From contig JACKLR010000001.1 of the NCBI GenBank assembly GCA_024235795.1, forward strand, positions 1,302,001 through 1,366,000: a stretch of DNA of 64,000 bases. The letters run 5' to 3'. The DNA is from Burkholderiales bacterium (GTDB lineage: Bacteria > Pseudomonadota > Gammaproteobacteria > Burkholderiales > Nitrosomonadaceae). The position numbers and the translations under genes are program-made. Positions 61,388 to 64,000 of this stretch are shown in pieces (position 1 is the stretch's first letter; each line of letters opens with the position of its first letter). The notes under the pieces are model-generated. The model saw nothing but the letters and a program-made list of their open reading frames with translations. It searched no databases and was not told where the DNA came from.

Positions 61388-61672
61388 CCACTAAAACGTA
61401 TCGCCGTTTTATCACTCGCTGGACTTGGAGATATGCTTTCTCCACCAGCACCGAACCATGCACAATCGTTTGGCCGATTGAGCACCAGTCAGGAGAGCGT
61501 TCCTGCTACTCCTAACAACCCAATGACCAACCTTGTGCAGATTGATAAGCAGCAAAGAGAATATTATCCCCTTGGAACCCTTGACCAAATTGTCGTTAAA
61601 ACATTAGTAAATGATATTCGTGGACTTACTCAATCGGTATTAAAAGTAAATTTTTCATCACTTTCAAAATAA
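61388..61672 (+). pseudogene. Gene fragment right of IS21, interrupted reading frame
   Basis: After the IS an open frame reads LKRIAVLSLAGLGDMLSPPA, then a Pro/Ser/Thr-rich stretch and QREYYPLGTLDQIVVKTL, ending at 61672. On removal of IS21 it is continuous with the frame beginning near 58623. No family was recognised. The last 40 bases overlap the opposite-strand ATPase fragment, so the natural end of this fragment may be about 61635. It is probably a non-functional remnant. Confidence 0.45.
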
Positions 61673-61818
61673 TTTGTCTTCGCCAAGGCTTCTAAAATAG
61701 AAGTTTTTCCAGACTCATTCATTCCGACAAGAACCGTAACCTTGTCATCAACTTCAAAAGTTTGGTCATTCTCAATGCATTTATATTTGTGAACAGTAGC
61801 TTCTATTAGCTTAATCAT
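61630..61818 (-). pseudogene. N-terminal fragment of an AAA/OLD-type ATPase
   Basis: The 62-aa frame is MIKLIEATVHKYKCIENDQ followed by VTVLVGMNESGKTSILEAL, which is the beginning and Walker A motif of RecF/OLD-like ATPases seen in phage-defence systems. The frame stops at 61630 just after KFTFNTD, and nothing further of the ATPase is found in the window. So only about one tenth of a normal protein remains. It has probably been cut off by the recombination that made the left neighbour. Confidence 0.75.
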
Positions 61819-61916
61819 TTTTTAATCCAAAAGTTTTCTGAAACAGAAAGATAGTTAAATAACAAAGATATCACAAGCAAAAAACTTTATTCTTCTTGGT
61901 ACTTAGGGCTACGCCC

Positions 61917-62126
61917 TCAATGCACTTCATAAAAAATAGACAATAAGGAAGGTATATTCTGCTGAAAATAACGTTGTTCGAGTTGTTTTTGAAGCCGTGC
62001 ATTCATCTCTGGAGGAAACGCTGAAAAGATTATCATTTTCAGATGCTTGATTTCTTTGTCCTGTTCATACCGGACATGGCCGAGATTCCGTCGGGAGAAC
62101 AACAACGAGAATCCCTTTCGGTACAT
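61917..62126 (-). CDS. Small unrecognised ORF (69 aa)
   Basis: The frame reads MYRKGFSLLFSRRNLGHVRY and ends PSLLSIFYEVH; it is basic with a Gln/Arg-rich helix. It has no clear ribosome binding site. It could be a remnant of a larger island gene. It lies between the ATPase fragment and the divergent higBA promoter. Confidence 0.25.
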   Translation of the reverse strand: MYRKGFSLLFSRRNLGHVRYEQDKEIKHLKMIIFSAFPPEMNARLQKQLEQRYFQQNIPSLLSIFYEVH

Positions 62127-62202
62127 CCGTAGACATCGCAGAACCGGACTTGGAACGCCAACTATTACCTCTCCCTTGGTTTACTTACTTTCTTATATCA
62201 TA

Positions 62203-62232
62203 TTGACGATTGACGTATTTCGTCAATATATG
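62203..62232 (+). promoter_or_regulatory. Promoter and operator of higBA
   Basis: TTGACG (62203-62208) and TATATG (62227-62232), 18 bases apart, form a likely promoter. A perfect inverted repeat TTGACG-TATTT-CGTCAA (62210-62226) fills the spacer, as expected for an operator bound by the HigA antitoxin. It lies just before the higB start at 62245. Confidence 0.65.
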
Positions 62233-62244
62233 TTAGGGTTAAGG

Positions 62245-62518
62245 ATGATAAAGAGCTTTAAATGCCGAAAAACCCAGCGTCTCTTTGACGGTCAGCATGT
62301 TGCGGTGTTTTCCGGCTTTAAACGTCAAGCGGAAAAGCGTCTGAGAATACTGGATGCCGCCGACACACTTGAAGCTCTGGTTGCTGCCCAGTAATCGTTT
62401 TGAACGCTTATCCGGCGATAGAGCAGGACAATGCAGTATTCGTATTAATCAACAATGGCGCGTATGTTTTACGTGGGATAAAGGCGCAATTGATGTGGAG
62501 ATCGTGGATTATCACTGA
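62245..62518 (+). pseudogene. higB: HigB toxin gene with a one-base frameshift
   Basis: The frame starts MIKSFKCRKTQRLFDGQ and runs through AVFSGFKRQAEKRLRILDAA to EALVAAQ, then meets a stop at about 62394. In the next frame the protein continues PSNRFERLSGDRAGQCSIRI and NQQWRVCFTWDKGAIDVEIV to a stop at 62518. HigB proteins have EALVALPSNRFERL here, so one base is missing near 62385. HigB (RelE fold) is a ribosome-dependent mRNA nuclease; the cut removes the catalytic C-terminal half. The gene is therefore inactive unless the base call is wrong. Confidence 0.85.
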
Positions 62519-62543
62519 AACAGCATAGAAAAGGTAAAGAAAC

Positions 62544-62846
62544 ATGGTTAGAGAAGCAATTCACCCCGGCGAGTTTCTCGCTGATGAATTAAAAGAAATT
62601 GGTATGACGCGCACTGAACTTGCGCGTCAAATTGACGTGCCGCCAAACCGCATTTCGCAGATTATTCGCGGCAAGCGGGATTTGACAGCGGATACGGCCC
62701 TGCGATTAGGGCGGTTCTTCGGCACCGGCCCGGAACTGTGGTTAAATCTGCAAAAAGCCTATGAGCTTGATAAAGCTAAAACCGCTCTTGGCAATCGAAT
62801 TCGTAAAATCCATCCGTGGCAACCACAGGAAGCAGCGCGTATTTAA
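62544..62846 (+). CDS. higA: Antitoxin HigA (XRE-type)
   Basis: The 100-aa DNA-binding antitoxin has the HigA start REAIHPGEFLADELKEIGMT, a helix-turn-helix TRTELARQIDVPPNRISQII and RGKRDLTADTALRLGRFFGT, then the C-terminal ELWLNLQKAYELDKAK. The frame is intact. It would bind the palindrome upstream of higB and repress the operon. Because the toxin is frameshifted, its remaining role could be regulatory, or protection against HigB toxins from elsewhere. A 52-base part of its sequence is repeated at 58659-58710. An AAAGGTAAAG sequence serves as ribosome binding site. Confidence 0.95.
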   Translation: MVREAIHPGEFLADELKEIGMTRTELARQIDVPPNRISQIIRGKRDLTADTALRLGRFFGTGPELWLNLQKAYELDKAKTALGNRIRKIHPWQPQEAARI

Positions 62847-62858
62847 TATGTGTTTTTA

Positions 62859-62904
62859 GGGGGAAAGCCTTCCCCCTGCTCCAGCCGCAGCTTTGCTGCG
62901 TTTT
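62859..62904 (+). terminator. Tandem hairpins and terminator after higA
   Basis: AGGGGGAA and TTCCCCCT pair across AGCC (62859-62878). A second stem CGCAGC-TTT-GCTGCG at 62886-62900 is followed by TTTT. The second fits a Rho-independent terminator for the higBA operon. Confidence 0.65.
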
Positions 62905-63129
62905 CCAGCACCCCCATCTACGGGATTATCACCCCGTAACGCCCCATCTATTGTGAACCGATAAATCGATTCATTTTGTTTTTGCTTTCCCCCGCTGGGG
63001 ATCAATCAATCTAACCTGGAGCCTGTTTCCACCAAATCATCCCCCAATTTTCCGCGCGACGCTTGTGCAGACCGAGTAGTTCCTCCTGACTTGGCTCCAC
63101 CAAAGCCCGTGTTTTCTATCATTTTGGCG

Positions 63130-63371
63130 GGGAATTGCTGAATAATTTTGGCGGTGATCTGGAAGAATCGAAAGCGACGGCAAAAAAATTGCGGCTGTTA
63201 TCAATCACTGGCTGATTTTGCGGAAGAACTGACCGAAGACACTACGCAGATTCCTGAAAATCTTGCGTATTATATCGACTGCGAACGTATGAGCCGGGAT
63301 ATGGAACTCAGTGGTGATATCTCACCTTTGAAAAGGTCTTCGAAGAAATTCACATATTTTGGAGCCGTTAA
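63130..63371 (+). pseudogene. ardA: ArdA antirestriction protein remnant with two frameshifts
   Basis: Three frames in succession give NNFGGDLEESKATAKK, then (after an A7 run near 63182-63188) YQSLADFAEELTEDTTQIPE with NLAYYIDCERMSRDMELSGD, then (after a missing T near 63322) TFEKVFEEIHIFWSR and a stop at 63371. ArdA proteins end in this way (IPENLxYYIDxExMARDMEL, then FEEVHVFW), so this is the C-terminal half of ardA. ArdA mimics DNA and blocks type I restriction enzymes, and it travels on plasmids and conjugative elements. The N-terminal half is not recognisable. It is inactive. Confidence 0.75.
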
Positions 63372-63381
63372 GACTGAGAGG

Positions 63382-63413
63382 GTGCTGCCAGCTTTAAGCT
63401 AGCAGCACTTTTT
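63382..63413 (+). terminator. Strong Rho-independent terminator
   Basis: GTGCTGC (63382-63388) and AGCTT pair with AAGCT and GCAGCAC (63102-offset end at 63108 in the hundred block, that is 63402-63408), with one mismatch, followed by TTTTTCC. It lies just after the ardA remnant. The stem is long and near perfect, so it can also work on the opposite strand. Confidence 0.8.
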
Positions 63414-63533
63414 CCATTTTCCTAATTTTGGCCAATTGTTGCCATTATAATACTTGACCTCATGCATAGGAGGTCGCTTCTTTTTGTGAATGAAAGTGTA
63501 CGCCGGGCGCAAGGTAAAACCTGCGCCAGATTA

Positions 63534-63953
63534 TTATTGTACGGTAAGATTAAACACCGTCCTGCCACTTGCAACTATTGCAGAACGCAGATCAACAATG
63601 ACCGATAACAGATAATTACCCGGATTCCATGTGTTGCCGTTTATTGGTTCAATATCAAGTCGATACAGACCCTTGCCCAATTCCAAGAATCCGGTTGTCT
63701 CTAATAGAGAACCGCCTGGACCAACGATATGGGTTCCAAGTTCAAAATCCGATTCAGGTATGCCGGTAACACCTGCCCCTTCATAAGATACTGTTAAAAC
63801 AACAAATGAAATTCCATTTATATTAGGTCCCGTTGCTACAGCTTCAACATCAAGCTGGAAATCATTGAAATCAGCAGTTATTGCTGCATTAGCAGAAATA
63901 ACCGAGGCAAAGAAAAAGATTACCGTGAATATTGTTGTTCTCAAAAGAACCAT
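63534..63953 (-). CDS. Exported protein of unknown function (139 aa)
   Basis: A strong AGGAGGTG ribosome binding site precedes the ATG at 63953. A clear signal peptide (TTIFTVIFFFASVISANA-A, about 1-23) shows export. The rest is beta-rich, with alternating hydrophobic strands such as ISFVVLTVSYEG, GLYRLDIEP and NYLLSVIVDL, like a single Ig-like or bacterial adhesion-type domain. There are no cysteines and no catalytic motif. No family was recognised. Its neighbours are the end of the mobile region on one side and the window edge on the other, so no functional hint comes from context. Confidence 0.75.
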   Translation of the reverse strand: MVLLRTTIFTVIFFFASVISANAAITADFNDFQLDVEAVATGPNINGISFVVLTVSYEGAGVTGIPESDFELGTHIVGPGGSLLETTGFLELGKGLYRLDIEPINGNTWNPGNYLLSVIVDLRSAIVASGRTVFNLTVQ

Positions 63954-64000
63954 GACAACACCTCCTAATGGGATAAAATAATTAAAAAAATTTGCTACGA

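Overview
The window looks like a chromosomal segment of a betaproteobacterium close to Nitrosomonas (Nitrosomonadaceae). This rests on gene content and protein style: aat-bpt, a PilJ/ChpA chemosensory pair, the minor-pilin cluster with PilY1, a RegB/RegA redox system, RapA, a Tat-exported beta-carbonic anhydrase and a stand-alone transketolase. It is an inference, because no rRNA is present and no search could be run.

Layout. 1-14250 is mostly core: a cut-off outer-membrane protein, aat-bpt (N-end rule), pyrD, pilJ-chpA (twitching signalling), mutL (convergent with chpA), rpiA and phoU. A decayed IS3 fragment (14400-14780) separates this from a minus-strand type IV minor pilin operon, fimT-pilV-pilW-pilX-pilY1-pilE (21301 down to 14868). 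Then come thiO, ispH, a DAHP-synthase-like enzyme, a ClC chloride protein lacking the usual gating glutamate, and regB-regA. A complete IS5-family element (28772-30225) lies before rapA and pyrF. From 34067 to 42575 the region is more accessory: a retropepsin-like exported protease with a tiny overlapping upstream ORF, a complete IS4-family element, a DUF3147-like protein, a nikR gene with a stop at codon 11, carbonic anhydrase, a histone-deacetylase-like hydrolase, an AhpD-like protein and a di-heme cytochrome with a probable C-terminal frameshift.

43003-57234 is again mostly housekeeping: tkt, a translationally coupled trio (N-formylglutamate amidohydrolase-like, DUF1704 metallopeptidase, ATP-grasp ligase), rpsO-pnp, a dynamin-like GTPase, DUF502, a low-molecular-weight phosphatase, lysC and tRNA-Ser(GCU). 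Downstream of the tRNA, 57235-63413 is a small mobile or defence-type island: a stand-alone HsdR-N nuclease-like protein, a complete IS21 element (58780-61387) inserted in an open frame that begins with a stray copy of higA sequence, an AAA ATPase fragment, a higBA module with frameshifted toxin and intact antitoxin, and a frameshifted ardA (antirestriction) remnant. The window ends in an exported protein of unknown function.

How the genes fit together. PilJ-ChpA and the minor pilins with PilY1 serve the same type IV pilus machine. RegB-RegA would adjust gene expression to quinone redox state. The 46-49 kb trio pairs a ligase with two hydrolases and is the best candidate for an under-described modification pathway. 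The 57-63 kb island shows repeated insertion and decay.
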